A stretch of 64,000 nt of DNA from CAWUEX02 sp963921305. GTDB taxonomy: Bacteria > Pseudomonadota > Alphaproteobacteria > Rhodospirillales > Rhodospirillaceae. Made by a program: the position numbers and the translations under genes. The DNA lies in assembly GCA_963921305.4 (NCBI GenBank), contig CAWUEX030000002.1, positions 3,472,001 to 3,536,000 of the forward strand, read 5' to 3'. Below are positions 43,749 through 53,071 of this stretch, piece by piece (positions within the stretch are counted from its first letter, which is position 1; the number at the start of each line of letters is the position of its first letter). The notes beneath the pieces are model-generated. The model was not told the DNA's origin and did no database searches. It worked only from the letters and a program-made list of their open reading frames with translations.

Positions 43749-45374
43749 ATGCCGTCCAAATCCAGTCCATCGCACCGCGAAGATAAGTCCACATCGCACA
43801 GCGACGATAGATCCAACTTGCGCAGCCACATCCACCCCCTTACCCAAAGTCTGAGTAAGCGCGAATTTCTTGCCGGCACCACCGCACTGGTCGCCGCAGG
43901 CGGACTTGGCAGCCGCGCGCACGCAGATGGCCATGAGGACTCCTACGACGTCATCATCATCGGCGGCGGCACGGCGGGTTTACCCGCGGCGATCTTCGCC
44001 GCTGACCGCGGCGCCAAGGTCCTTGTGATTGAGGCCGCTGCGACCATCGGTGGAACATTGTTCCTGTCGTCGGCACAGATGAGTGCGGCGGGCACCAAAC
44101 TGCAAAAATCCAAAGGCATCACTGAAGACAGCTGGCAGTCGCACTATGACGACGTTATGCGCATCAGCAACAACACCGCCGATCCGGATATTCTGCGCCT
44201 GGCCACTAAGAACGCGGCGGCGGCCTTCGACTGGCTGATGGACAATGGGCTTGAGGTTTATCCCGAGCATCCGGTCACCGGTACGACCCACGAGCCGTAC
44301 AGTCATGCCCGCTACGCCTGGAGCCCGAAATGGGGCATGGGCGTGCTGGAAATCTTCGAGCGGCTGCTTGAACCGCACATCGAGTCCGGCCTGGTCAAAC
44401 TTCAGACCAGCACGGAGGCGACCGAGCTTCTGACCAACGCCCGCGGCGACGTCGTTGGGGTCGGCACTGTCGACGCCGACGGCAAGGCGCAACGCTTCAT
44501 GGGCAAGAACGTGGTGCTGACCAGCGGCGGCTACGCCTCCAACGCCGAGATGTTCGAAGAGCTGGAAGGCGCCATCGATTACTCCGACGTGTCCTATCCG
44601 TACAGCCAGGGGGACGGCATCAAGCTGGGTCAATCCGTCGGCGGTTATGTGCGTTACGGCGAAAATCATCTGCCGCTGTGGGGCGCGATCCTCGCTGACG
44701 ACGACTTCCCCTCCCCCATGGCCGCCGTGGCGCGCCACTTCCCGGGCGACCGGCCGCCCTGGGAAATCATTATTAACGCCGAAGGGAAACGCATTCTCAA
44801 GGAAGACGTGCTGAGTCATGCCGTCTACGAAGAAGTGCTGGTGGAACAACCGGGCGAGCAGTGTTGGGCGGTGTGGGATCACGAAATTCACACCAAGGCG
44901 CCCAAGTACATCATGACCGGTTTCGGCACCATGGCCGAAGAAGACATTCCCGATGCCTTCAATGAGGGCTGGACCAATTTCTACAAGGCCGACAGCTTGG
45001 ACGAACTCGCCAGCAAGATGGGCATCAGCGTCGACGGTCTGAAGGAGACGGTTGCTAAGTACAACACATCTGTCGAAACCGGGGTCGACGAAGACTTTGG
45101 CCGCACCCACATGCCGCTGCCGATTGAGAAGGGTCCGTTCTACGGCATTCACATGCGCAGCTGGTTCCTGACGACAACGGCGGGACTGGCGGTCAACAAG
45201 GACCTGCAGATCATTACCCAGGAAGGGAAGCCGGTGGGCAACCTCTATGCCGCGGGCGAAATCCTCGGCACGGGCGCGACCTCAGGCCGGGCGATCTGCG
45301 GCGGCATGCTGGTCACCCCGGCGATTGCCTTCGGCAAGTTGTTAGGCGAACGGATTTTGCAGTTTGATGTCTAG
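43749..45374 (+). CDS. Tat-type FAD-dependent oxidoreductase (fumarate reductase/ketosteroid dehydrogenase flavoprotein family)
   Basis: The 541-residue protein has a long polar N-region and then SKREFLAGTTALVAAGG, a Tat-like signal with Lys-Arg in place of Arg-Arg; RxFLAGTTA matches the start of array copy 4. The FAD motif DVIIIGGGTAGLPAAIFAAD follows near residue 63. The C-terminal flavin segment is NLYAAGEILGTGATSGRAIC. The fold is that of fumarate reductase and 3-ketosteroid dehydrogenase flavoproteins; the electron acceptor and substrate are unknown. AGGGAG precedes the ATG. It is followed after 17 bases by the next gene. Confidence 0.87.
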   Translation: MPSKSSPSHREDKSTSHSDDRSNLRSHIHPLTQSLSKREFLAGTTALVAAGGLGSRAHADGHEDSYDVIIIGGGTAGLPAAIFAADRGAKVLVIEAAATIGGTLFLSSAQMSAAGTKLQKSKGITEDSWQSHYDDVMRISNNTADPDILRLATKNAAAAFDWLMDNGLEVYPEHPVTGTTHEPYSHARYAWSPKWGMGVLEIFERLLEPHIESGLVKLQTSTEATELLTNARGDVVGVGTVDADGKAQRFMGKNVVLTSGGYASNAEMFEELEGAIDYSDVSYPYSQGDGIKLGQSVGGYVRYGENHLPLWGAILADDDFPSPMAAVARHFPGDRPPWEIIINAEGKRILKEDVLSHAVYEEVLVEQPGEQCWAVWDHEIHTKAPKYIMTGFGTMAEEDIPDAFNEGWTNFYKADSLDELASKMGISVDGLKETVAKYNTSVETGVDEDFGRTHMPLPIEKGPFYGIHMRSWFLTTTAGLAVNKDLQIITQEGKPVGNLYAAGEILGTGATSGRAICGGMLVTPAIAFGKLLGERILQFDV

Positions 45375-45391
45375 GTAATGGGACTCAGGGC

Positions 45392-46084
45392 GTGCCCCGT
45401 CTCATCACCGGCAAGATTACGTACTGCCTGAACCCGCCGGGCGAACCGGAGACCGAATTCGGCCGCGAGTTTTTCAGTATGAGCGTGCAGCAGAGCGGCC
45501 AACGGACGCTGCGGGTGCTGTGCGAGTTCGATGATCTGGGCCTGAGCCGTGACGTCACCTACACGGTCGGGCCGGACTGGCGTCCGATCGACGCCATGGT
45601 GCGTCTTAGCCTGGAAGACCGCACGCTCGGCAGCGGCTGGTTCCGTTTCACCGACACCTATGCCGAAGGTGAAGGCTTCACCGAAAGCGAAGGCCGGTTC
45701 AGCCAGCGCATCGATCTGGACCGTCCCCTCAATGCCTTTGGCAGTCACCCGATCTGCTCGGACGTGTGGAAGCTGGCCACCCTGCCAGTCGTGGCCGTGG
45801 GCGAGACCGCGGTCCTGGACAACGCGGTCAATACCTCGCCTCTCGCGTCCGGCGAAAGCGGTCCGATCATGGCGATGCGCACCTATCCCTATGTTTACAA
45901 AGGCGAGGAAACCATCGAAGTGGCTTCAGGCACCTACACCTGCAAGCGCTGGGATTGGCCGGTGCGCGACGGCAAGACCCTGTGCATGTGGACCACGGCA
46001 GGAGAAGATTTCCTGCCGATCCGTATGACCTTCCCCGAGGGGAACAAGATCTACGATCTGGTGGAGTTGGACGTGCGGGAGTGA
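45392..46084 (+). CDS. Conserved protein of unknown function
   Basis: The 230-residue protein starts at a GTG 17 bases after the flavoprotein stop. It has no signal peptide or membrane segment and looks mainly beta-stranded (LRVLCEFDDLGLSRDVTYTV, GSGWFRFTDTYAEGEGF, PIMAMRTYPYVYKGEETIEV). It ends FPEGNKIYDLVELDVRE. I do not recognise the family. A diverged copy of exactly this C terminus survives after the next gene (47275-47325), showing that a second copy once stood there. Its place in line with the flavoprotein suggests a linked function. Confidence 0.75.
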   Translation: MPRLITGKITYCLNPPGEPETEFGREFFSMSVQQSGQRTLRVLCEFDDLGLSRDVTYTVGPDWRPIDAMVRLSLEDRTLGSGWFRFTDTYAEGEGFTESEGRFSQRIDLDRPLNAFGSHPICSDVWKLATLPVVAVGETAVLDNAVNTSPLASGESGPIMAMRTYPYVYKGEETIEVASGTYTCKRWDWPVRDGKTLCMWTTAGEDFLPIRMTFPEGNKIYDLVELDVRE

Positions 46085-46088
46085 TGCG

Positions 46089-47270
46089 ATGTGGAGTGTA
46101 TTAGCCCGCTGTGCTGGCGTTATCGCTCTTCTCACGGCGTGGACCGGACAAGCCCTCGCATGGGGCGTACGCACCGCACCGGAGTCCGTGGTCTACGTGT
46201 ACACCGTCAATCAAGGGCGGAATCTCTTTGATGGAGTTATTCACGCTCTTGCCATCAGAAACGACCGCGATGAAACCGTCAAAGTCGAGAGCGTTCGAGT
46301 AGACGCGCGTGAGAATGGCGAGACCATCCAGACGTGGAACATTGCGCTATCAAACCTAGAACAAACGACACGTCAGGCTGCGGTCCTAAGAGAACGTGGC
46401 GACCTCGAAAAAGTGGAGGTCTATTTTCATACCTTGGCCATGGTGGGGCGGGATGCGGAACCGGAAGCGTCCCTGGTGTTGAAGCCCGGCCAATACGCTA
46501 TGACGATGTCTCACTACATGGCGTTTGCACGCATCCCCGAAGAATTAAGAATACGCGTGTCCGGTGCGGGACCCGACGGCACGCCGGTTGTCGCGGAAAA
46601 AACGCTCACCGTGGAACAATACGCGACCAAAAATACGTACATTCTGCCGATAGCGGGCACGGCCATGGTGGCGGCCGCTGCCGGTGCCCGGACCAATCAC
46701 CGCTGGTCATTGGCCGCGGAGTTTGCCCTCGATTTCGATGCTCTTTCCGGCGACACCTCGCGATACCAGAGCAATCGCTCTGACCCCGAGGAGTTTGTAG
46801 TCTTTGGACGCAGCGTTTTGGCCGGTGCAGACGGAACCGTTGTTGAAACGGTCTCTGACCAGCCGGATAGCCTCGATTTCTTGTGTCAGCCTGAGGAAAA
46901 CATCGAAGCCTGTTCAAGGCGGATCAATGACCTGAATCGAACGTGGACCCGCGAACAGCCCAACGCATTGTGCGGAAACCGTGTCGTCATCGACCACGGA
47001 TCGGATGAGTTCAGTTTGTCATGTCACCTCAAGCAGGACAGCGTACTCGTGTCCGTCGGCGAAAAGGTAGTCCAAGGCCAAGTCATCGGCCAGGTCGGCA
47101 ACTCCGGTAACGGAAGTGCCCCTCACCTTCATTTTCAACTTTCAGACGGCCCGGATCAGTTCACCTCCCGCAGCCTGCCTGTGACATTCAGCAACGCCTA
47201 TGCGGATTGGGGTGGCAGTTTAAAAGGGAAGCATCTGCTAACCGGCGACATCGTGTCCGCAACAGAGTAA
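46089..47270 (+). CDS. Exported M23 family peptidase
   Basis: The 393-residue protein has a Sec signal peptide (cleavage near TGQALAWG), an N-terminal beta-rich domain of about 160 residues (VKVESVRVDARENGETIQTW) and a C-terminal LytM domain. FALDFDAL follows the expected first metal-site region, then VVIDHGSDEFSLSCHLKQ and GNSGNGSAPHLHFQLS give the later His residues. Zinc endopeptidase activity on peptidoglycan or another peptide is likely. Its base composition is less GC-rich than its neighbours. It sits exactly between a gene and a remnant of that gene's 3' end, so it was probably inserted. Confidence 0.85.
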   Translation: MWSVLARCAGVIALLTAWTGQALAWGVRTAPESVVYVYTVNQGRNLFDGVIHALAIRNDRDETVKVESVRVDARENGETIQTWNIALSNLEQTTRQAAVLRERGDLEKVEVYFHTLAMVGRDAEPEASLVLKPGQYAMTMSHYMAFARIPEELRIRVSGAGPDGTPVVAEKTLTVEQYATKNTYILPIAGTAMVAAAAGARTNHRWSLAAEFALDFDALSGDTSRYQSNRSDPEEFVVFGRSVLAGADGTVVETVSDQPDSLDFLCQPEENIEACSRRINDLNRTWTREQPNALCGNRVVIDHGSDEFSLSCHLKQDSVLVSVGEKVVQGQVIGQVGNSGNGSAPHLHFQLSDGPDQFTSRSLPVTFSNAYADWGGSLKGKHLLTGDIVSATE

Positions 47271-47274
47271 CGCG

Positions 47275-47325
47275 CCCCGAGGGGCATAAGATTTACGACC
47301 TGGTAGAGTTGGACATCCGGGAGTA
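47275..47325 (+). pseudogene. Remnant of a second copy of the 45392 gene (3' end only)
   Basis: Directly after the M23 gene stop, 17 codons read PEGHKIYDLVELDIRE and a stop, against PEGNKIYDLVELDVRE at the end of the gene at 45392-46084. About 8 of 52 bases differ, mostly in third positions, so the copies separated long ago under coding selection. No start or upstream portion remains. Confidence 0.85.
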
Positions 47326-47329
47326 AGGG

Positions 47330-48187
47330 CTAACCGGCCTTCAACACCACAGCGCCGACGGCAATCACACCTGCCGCAAACACCCGGCGTCGGCCGAAAC
47401 TCTCGGCCAGAAATATCGTCCCGATCAACGCACCAAAAACGACACTCGTTTCCCGCAGCGCTGCCACTTCTGCCGTTTGACCGAAACGCAGAGCCAACAA
47501 GGCCAGAGTGTAACTGACAAAACCAAGAACGCCGGACAAAATGCCGCCCTTCGCGTGCGTCTTGAGAAGGCTCAGGGTCTGGCGACCACGCCAAACCGCG
47601 ACGAAGGCGGAAAAAGCGAGTCCGTTAAAGAGGAAAAACCAGAAAATATACGTCGCGGCGTCGGGCACGCGCCGCATTGCAGTCGCATCAACTAGGGTGT
47701 AAAGCGCGATCGTGACCCCCGTGGCGAGCGCGAAACCGATGGCCACCCGCGACTCTCTCACGAGCGTTGGCGAGACCTTGCGCTCAAAGGCGAACAGTAG
47801 AATTCCGAAGGACAGCAAGACCAGGGCCGCGACTTGGACCGGCGGCAAAACCTCAGACAAAAACAGATAGGCGCCAATCGCGGTCAACACCGGGGCAATG
47901 CCGCGCAACACGGGATACACCAGTGAGAGGTCGCCGAACCGGTAAGCGTTCACCAAAAACAGATCGTAGATAAAATGAATGGCAACCGATAAAGCGATAA
48001 ACCACCAAATTTCGACTGACGGAAAAGGAACAACGAAAACAAACGGAAGGGAGATGACACTGCATGTGCCGAGCAAAATGGCCCGGACCACGAACTTGTC
48101 TTCGCCCGCTTTGACGAGCGCATTGCTGGCCGCATGAAAAACAGCGGATATGAGAATCAGAACCGTAGCAAGGGCATCAGCGGACAT
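47330..48187 (-). CDS. EamA/DMT superfamily transporter
   Basis: The 285-residue protein has ten hydrophobic helices arranged as two EamA repeats. The first contains YPVLRGIAPVLTAIGAYLFL, the second RETSVVFGALIGTIFLAESF, both typical of the drug/metabolite transporter superfamily. The substrate is not evident. It converges on the remnant described at 47275-47325 and is followed upstream by a palindromic repeat region. Confidence 0.9.
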   Translation of the reverse strand: MSADALATVLILISAVFHAASNALVKAGEDKFVVRAILLGTCSVISLPFVFVVPFPSVEIWWFIALSVAIHFIYDLFLVNAYRFGDLSLVYPVLRGIAPVLTAIGAYLFLSEVLPPVQVAALVLLSFGILLFAFERKVSPTLVRESRVAIGFALATGVTIALYTLVDATAMRRVPDAATYIFWFFLFNGLAFSAFVAVWRGRQTLSLLKTHAKGGILSGVLGFVSYTLALLALRFGQTAEVAALRETSVVFGALIGTIFLAESFGRRRVFAAGVIAVGAVVLKAG

Positions 48188-48270
48188 ACGTCCAACTCAT
48201 ACCCCTTGCCGTTTAGCGGGTATACGGAAATTCTCGGCTTGCCGGTCGCTTGCCGCCGCAAGACTTCTGG

Positions 48271-48360
48271 TCACCCTCGGGCGTGTCCCGAGGGTCCAGG
48301 GTTGCCGCACGCCTTTGCCTGTTTGCTCCTGGATGCCCGGAACGAGTCCCGGCATGACAG
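48271..48360. repeat. Compound triple-hairpin repeat B
   Basis: ACCCTCGGG/CCCGAGGGT (48273-48295), TCCAGG/CCTGGA spanning 48295-48333, and TGCCCGG/CCCGGCA with one mismatch (48334-48354). The layout of hairpin, outer weak palindrome, hairpin is the same as in repeats A and C although the sequences differ. It fills the gap between the thioredoxin-fold gene and the DMT gene. Confidence 0.65.
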
Positions 48361-48375
48361 AAATGATTGATGGCC

Positions 48376-48948
48376 TTACGACGCGTCGCCAATGATGCCG
48401 TCGACGGTGGCCAGCACGTCGTCCAGCGGCGGCCGGTCACGGTAGCCTTCCATCGCCAGTTTGCCCTGCACCACACCCGCCGGATCGATGATGAAGATGG
48501 CCGGTTGTGGCACGCCGTAAGCCATCGAATCCTCACCGTACTGCGGATCACGAATATCGAAGGCGTCGATGACATAAGAGCCTTCGTCAGACAGCAACGT
48601 GTAGGTGATGCCCTGACGCTTGGCGAACTGATCGAGAATCTTGGGCTCGTCGTAACTTAGGACGGCGAGATTGTAGCCACGCTGCTCAAGGTCAGCAGCA
48701 ATGGTCTGTAAATCCTTCATTTGGGTTTGGCAGAACGGGCACCAGCTGGCGGACCGGACAAAGCCCAAAACCACGCCGCGCTCGCCGCTGATATCGCCCA
48801 GGCCAACCGGCTCGCCAGCCGCGTTGAAGGCGGCGAAGTCATCGGGAATATATGCGCCGATATCCGGGCCCACTTCGATCCACTCCGCGGCACGCACTGG
48901 CGACAGTGCAAGCAAGAGGACACTCAGGACCGTAATAAATTGACGCAT
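48376..48948 (-). CDS. Exported thioredoxin-fold/peroxiredoxin-like protein
   Basis: The 190-residue protein has a Sec signal peptide (cleavage near SPVRAAEW). The mature part is a thioredoxin fold of the AhpC/TSA type with SASWCPFCQTQMKDLQTIA, giving a CxxC pair, and VPQPAIFIIDPAGVVQ with the cis-Pro. A WCPFC active site suggests a periplasmic thiol oxidoreductase or peroxiredoxin. It is transcribed toward the DMT gene across repeat B. Confidence 0.88.
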   Translation of the reverse strand: MRQFITVLSVLLLALSPVRAAEWIEVGPDIGAYIPDDFAAFNAAGEPVGLGDISGERGVVLGFVRSASWCPFCQTQMKDLQTIAADLEQRGYNLAVLSYDEPKILDQFAKRQGITYTLLSDEGSYVIDAFDIRDPQYGEDSMAYGVPQPAIFIIDPAGVVQGKLAMEGYRDRPPLDDVLATVDGIIGDAS

Positions 48949-49043
48949 ACTTTTTCTCCTCGAATTGAATCGGGCCCTTACCTAGCCCTTGCCCGCGCGC
49001 CCGTCATCTCACAGGTGCGCGAGATAGAAACGGACGGCCTTGG

Positions 49044-49277
49044 TTAAACGTTGCCAGAATGTTTGCAGGTGTTGATACCCAGCATGTTGTAGACCCAGCA
49101 ATACGCCAGTGCGCCTGAGACAATAAGGGACAAGCCGATTAATCCGGCGATCACTTCCATGAGTTCACGCACCCATTCCCCGTTGGTCGGTACGGTAAAA
49201 GGAATGGCCGCCAGGGCGGCGCCGACAACGATGCGAATCACGCGGTCAACGGCGTTTACATTCGGTTCCAAAGCCAT
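49044..49277 (-). CDS. DUF2892 inner-membrane protein (YgaP C-terminal-like)
   Basis: The 77-residue protein has NVNAVDRVIRIVVGAALAAI at the start, the DUF2892 signature, two hydrophobic helices, and GALAYCWVYNMLGINTCKHS at the end with two conserved Cys. Members resemble the membrane domain of the rhodanese YgaP. The function of stand-alone forms is unknown. GGAGACTACC-type sequence precedes the ATG. Confidence 0.88.
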   Translation of the reverse strand: MALEPNVNAVDRVIRIVVGAALAAIPFTVPTNGEWVRELMEVIAGLIGLSLIVSGALAYCWVYNMLGINTCKHSGNV

Positions 49278-49429
49278 GAGGTAGTCTCCTGTGGTAATGG
49301 CTTAGTCTACGCTGGGACTCCTGCTTTGGACCATAGGCGTTCACGCCCGCGGCCAAGACCCTGTGGATAAGTCCGGCGGACTGGCGGTTAGCGTTGACCC
49401 TGTCTGGCCCCAGGCTCTAAGGTCGTTAA

Positions 49430-49546
49430 ACCAAAGGGGAGCCCCTCCCAGATTAATTCTACACGGGGTTGAGAGGTCGCGGATGGCATCGGCCGGGTGC
49501 GACGACCCTTCGAACCTGATCCAGGTTGAACTGGCGTAGGGATGGT
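49430..49546 (+). promoter_or_regulatory. TPP riboswitch (THI element) controlling thiC
   Basis: The conserved aptamer pieces are present in order: AAGGGG of helix P2, a CCCC/GGGG helix P3, TTGAGAGGTCGC (J3-2 CUGAGA-type region), GACCCTTCGAACCTGATC, and GGCGTAGGGATGGT closing on ACCA at 49430. It lies 85 bases before thiC. Thiamine diphosphate binding should reduce thiC expression, probably at the ribosome-binding site. The remaining bases of the 49278-49630 gap show nothing else. Confidence 0.93.
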
Positions 49547-49630
49547 CCATAGGCTTCCGGCTGAACCGCCACCCCGCCCCTTTACCCGGATCGCAAACCC
49601 GCGTTCCGCGCGGGCGAGGAAAGAGCCGCG

Positions 49631-51481
<1,851 letters not shown>

Positions 51482-51487
51482 CACACG

Positions 51488-52027
51488 ATGAGAGCACTGA
51501 TTTCCATTCTCGCAGTTTGCCTCTTGGGTTTTGCGGCACACGCGGAGCAACAACGCCGGGGTGGAACGGAGGCGCAGTACGCAGCCATTCAAAAGTTCCA
51601 CGATGACGCCATCGACAAATTCAATTCCGGCGATGTCAACGGCGCGGTCGACGACTACCTGGAAAATCGCTTGCGGGTCGCCCACACCAAAGGCATGGAG
51701 ATCACCGGGCGGGAAACGCTGGAAGAAAGCTGGAGCAATGCGTTTGCCGCGGATAAAACCACCAAACCGGTGCTCGTGTCGGAAGTTCTGGAAATGGAAC
51801 TTAACGGCGATGAGATCGGCGACTGGGCGTACATCCTTTGTGCCTACGCCTCTGTCGCGGTTGACCGCGAAACCAACAAGCCGGTGGGTGAGTTTTCCAA
51901 CGGGCGGTATATCGCGCTGATGGAGATGACCGAAGACGGCTGGAAAGTGTTGCTGGACATCGATAACGGCGCCGAGGGCGCAGCCCCTCACCTTGAGGCG
52001 CAATTGAAAGCGCAACTGGGAGTCTAA
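51488..52027 (+). CDS. Exported NTF2-like (SnoaL/DUF4440 type) protein
   Basis: The 179-residue protein has a Sec signal peptide (cleavage near AAHAEQ). The rest resembles the NTF2-like fold: AIQKFHDDAIDKFNSGDVNG, then VDDYLENRLRVAHTKGMEI and FSNGRYIALMEMTEDGWKVL. Members are small barrel proteins, some enzymatic and many only binding. It starts six bases after thiC and overlaps the next gene by one base (TAATG), so it is cotranscribed with both. Confidence 0.78.
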   Translation: MRALISILAVCLLGFAAHAEQQRRGGTEAQYAAIQKFHDDAIDKFNSGDVNGAVDDYLENRLRVAHTKGMEITGRETLEESWSNAFAADKTTKPVLVSEVLEMELNGDEIGDWAYILCAYASVAVDRETNKPVGEFSNGRYIALMEMTEDGWKVLLDIDNGAEGAAPHLEAQLKAQLGV

Positions 52028-52944
52028 TGCGCGGCTTTTCACTTTTCGCCGCGCTAATTGCCCTCTCGGCGTGTGCGTCCGGTCCGGGTGCTCCGGGACG
52101 TTCGTTCACGGACTGCGGTGTCTGCCCTGAGATGACGGTGTTGCCGGCGGGCTCTTATCAGATGGGCGCGCCGGAAAACGAACAACACCGGGCGGATGAC
52201 GAAGGCCCGGTGCGGACCATCACTTTCACCGCACCGTTCGCCATCGGCACAACGGAAGTCACACGCGGTCAGTTTAAGGACTTCGTCGCCGCCACGGGTC
52301 ATTGGAAGACGGAAGGCTGTCTGGCGTGGTCCGGCACGGAACTCGCCTTCGATCCCAACAAGTCGTGGCTCGATCCCGGGTATCCGGTGACTGACGATCA
52401 TCCGGTGGCCTGCGTCTCCTGGTGGGATGCCCGCGCCTACGCCACCTGGTTGTCTCGGATCACCGGCGAGACCTACCGCCTACCGTCGGAGGCGGAATGG
52501 GAATACGCCACACGCGGCGGCACTCAGACGGCCTATCCCTTCGGCGAAGAAATCAACGCGTGCGACTACGCCAACGTGTCGGACATCAGCGCCAAACGCG
52601 ACGTGCCGCAGTGGAACAACATCGACTGTGACGACGGCGTCGGACTGGGCGCGGCCCCGGTTGCGTCATACTTGCCAAATGGCTTTGGCCTGTACGACAC
52701 CATCGGCAATCTCTGGGAGTGGCAGGCGGACTGTTACCAGGAGTCCTTTGAAGGCGCGCCGGTGGATGGTTCGGCGTGGGGCTCCGGTGGCCAGTGCGGT
52801 GTGGTGCTGGACCGTGGCGGCGGCTTCAGCAACGTGTTTCCGGGACACCTCCGCGCCGCCAACCGCAGCCGCGCGCCCTCGCCCTTTATTGCCGTTTACT
52901 CGCTCGGCTTCCGCGTGGTGCGGGACATTGAAAAGGCTGAGTAA
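52027..52944 (+). CDS. Lipoprotein with formylglycine-generating-enzyme (SUMF1) fold
   Basis: The 305-residue protein has a lipoprotein signal with lipobox LSAC (Cys at about residue 17). The body is a SUMF1/C-type-lectin-like domain: TVLPAGSYQMGAPENE, TTEVTRGQFKDFVAATGHW, YRLPSEAEWEYATRGGTQ and LYDTIGNLWEWQADCY. The C-terminal segment, RGGGFSNVFPGHLRAANRSR, lacks the paired active-site Cys of true formylglycine-generating enzymes, so another activity or a binding role is likely. It is the third gene of the thiC transcript. Confidence 0.85.
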   Translation: MRGFSLFAALIALSACASGPGAPGRSFTDCGVCPEMTVLPAGSYQMGAPENEQHRADDEGPVRTITFTAPFAIGTTEVTRGQFKDFVAATGHWKTEGCLAWSGTELAFDPNKSWLDPGYPVTDDHPVACVSWWDARAYATWLSRITGETYRLPSEAEWEYATRGGTQTAYPFGEEINACDYANVSDISAKRDVPQWNNIDCDDGVGLGAAPVASYLPNGFGLYDTIGNLWEWQADCYQESFEGAPVDGSAWGSGGQCGVVLDRGGGFSNVFPGHLRAANRSRAPSPFIAVYSLGFRVVRDIEKAE

Positions 52945-52996
52945 AGCGGTTTTTCTTCGCCACGGGAAAATCCAAGACTCCCAAACATCATTGTCA

Positions 52997-53065
52997 TTGT
53001 CCGCGCACGCGGACAATCCATAAACACTTGAGACTATGGGTCACCCGATCAAGTCGGGTGACGAC
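52997..53065. repeat. Compound triple-hairpin repeat C
   Basis: TTGTCCGCG/CGCGGACAA (52997-53016), CCATA/TATGG spanning 53018-53039, and GTCACCCGA/TCGGGTGAC (53040-53062). Bases 53035-53065 are the exact reverse complement of 40464-40494 in repeat A. It lies between two convergent genes and may act as their terminator. Confidence 0.75.
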
Positions 53066-53071
53066 AATCAG

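Noticed and set aside
43980..45152. 390-codon minus-strand frame within the flavoprotein gene
   Set aside because: Antisense to a protein with intact FAD motifs; no start signal.
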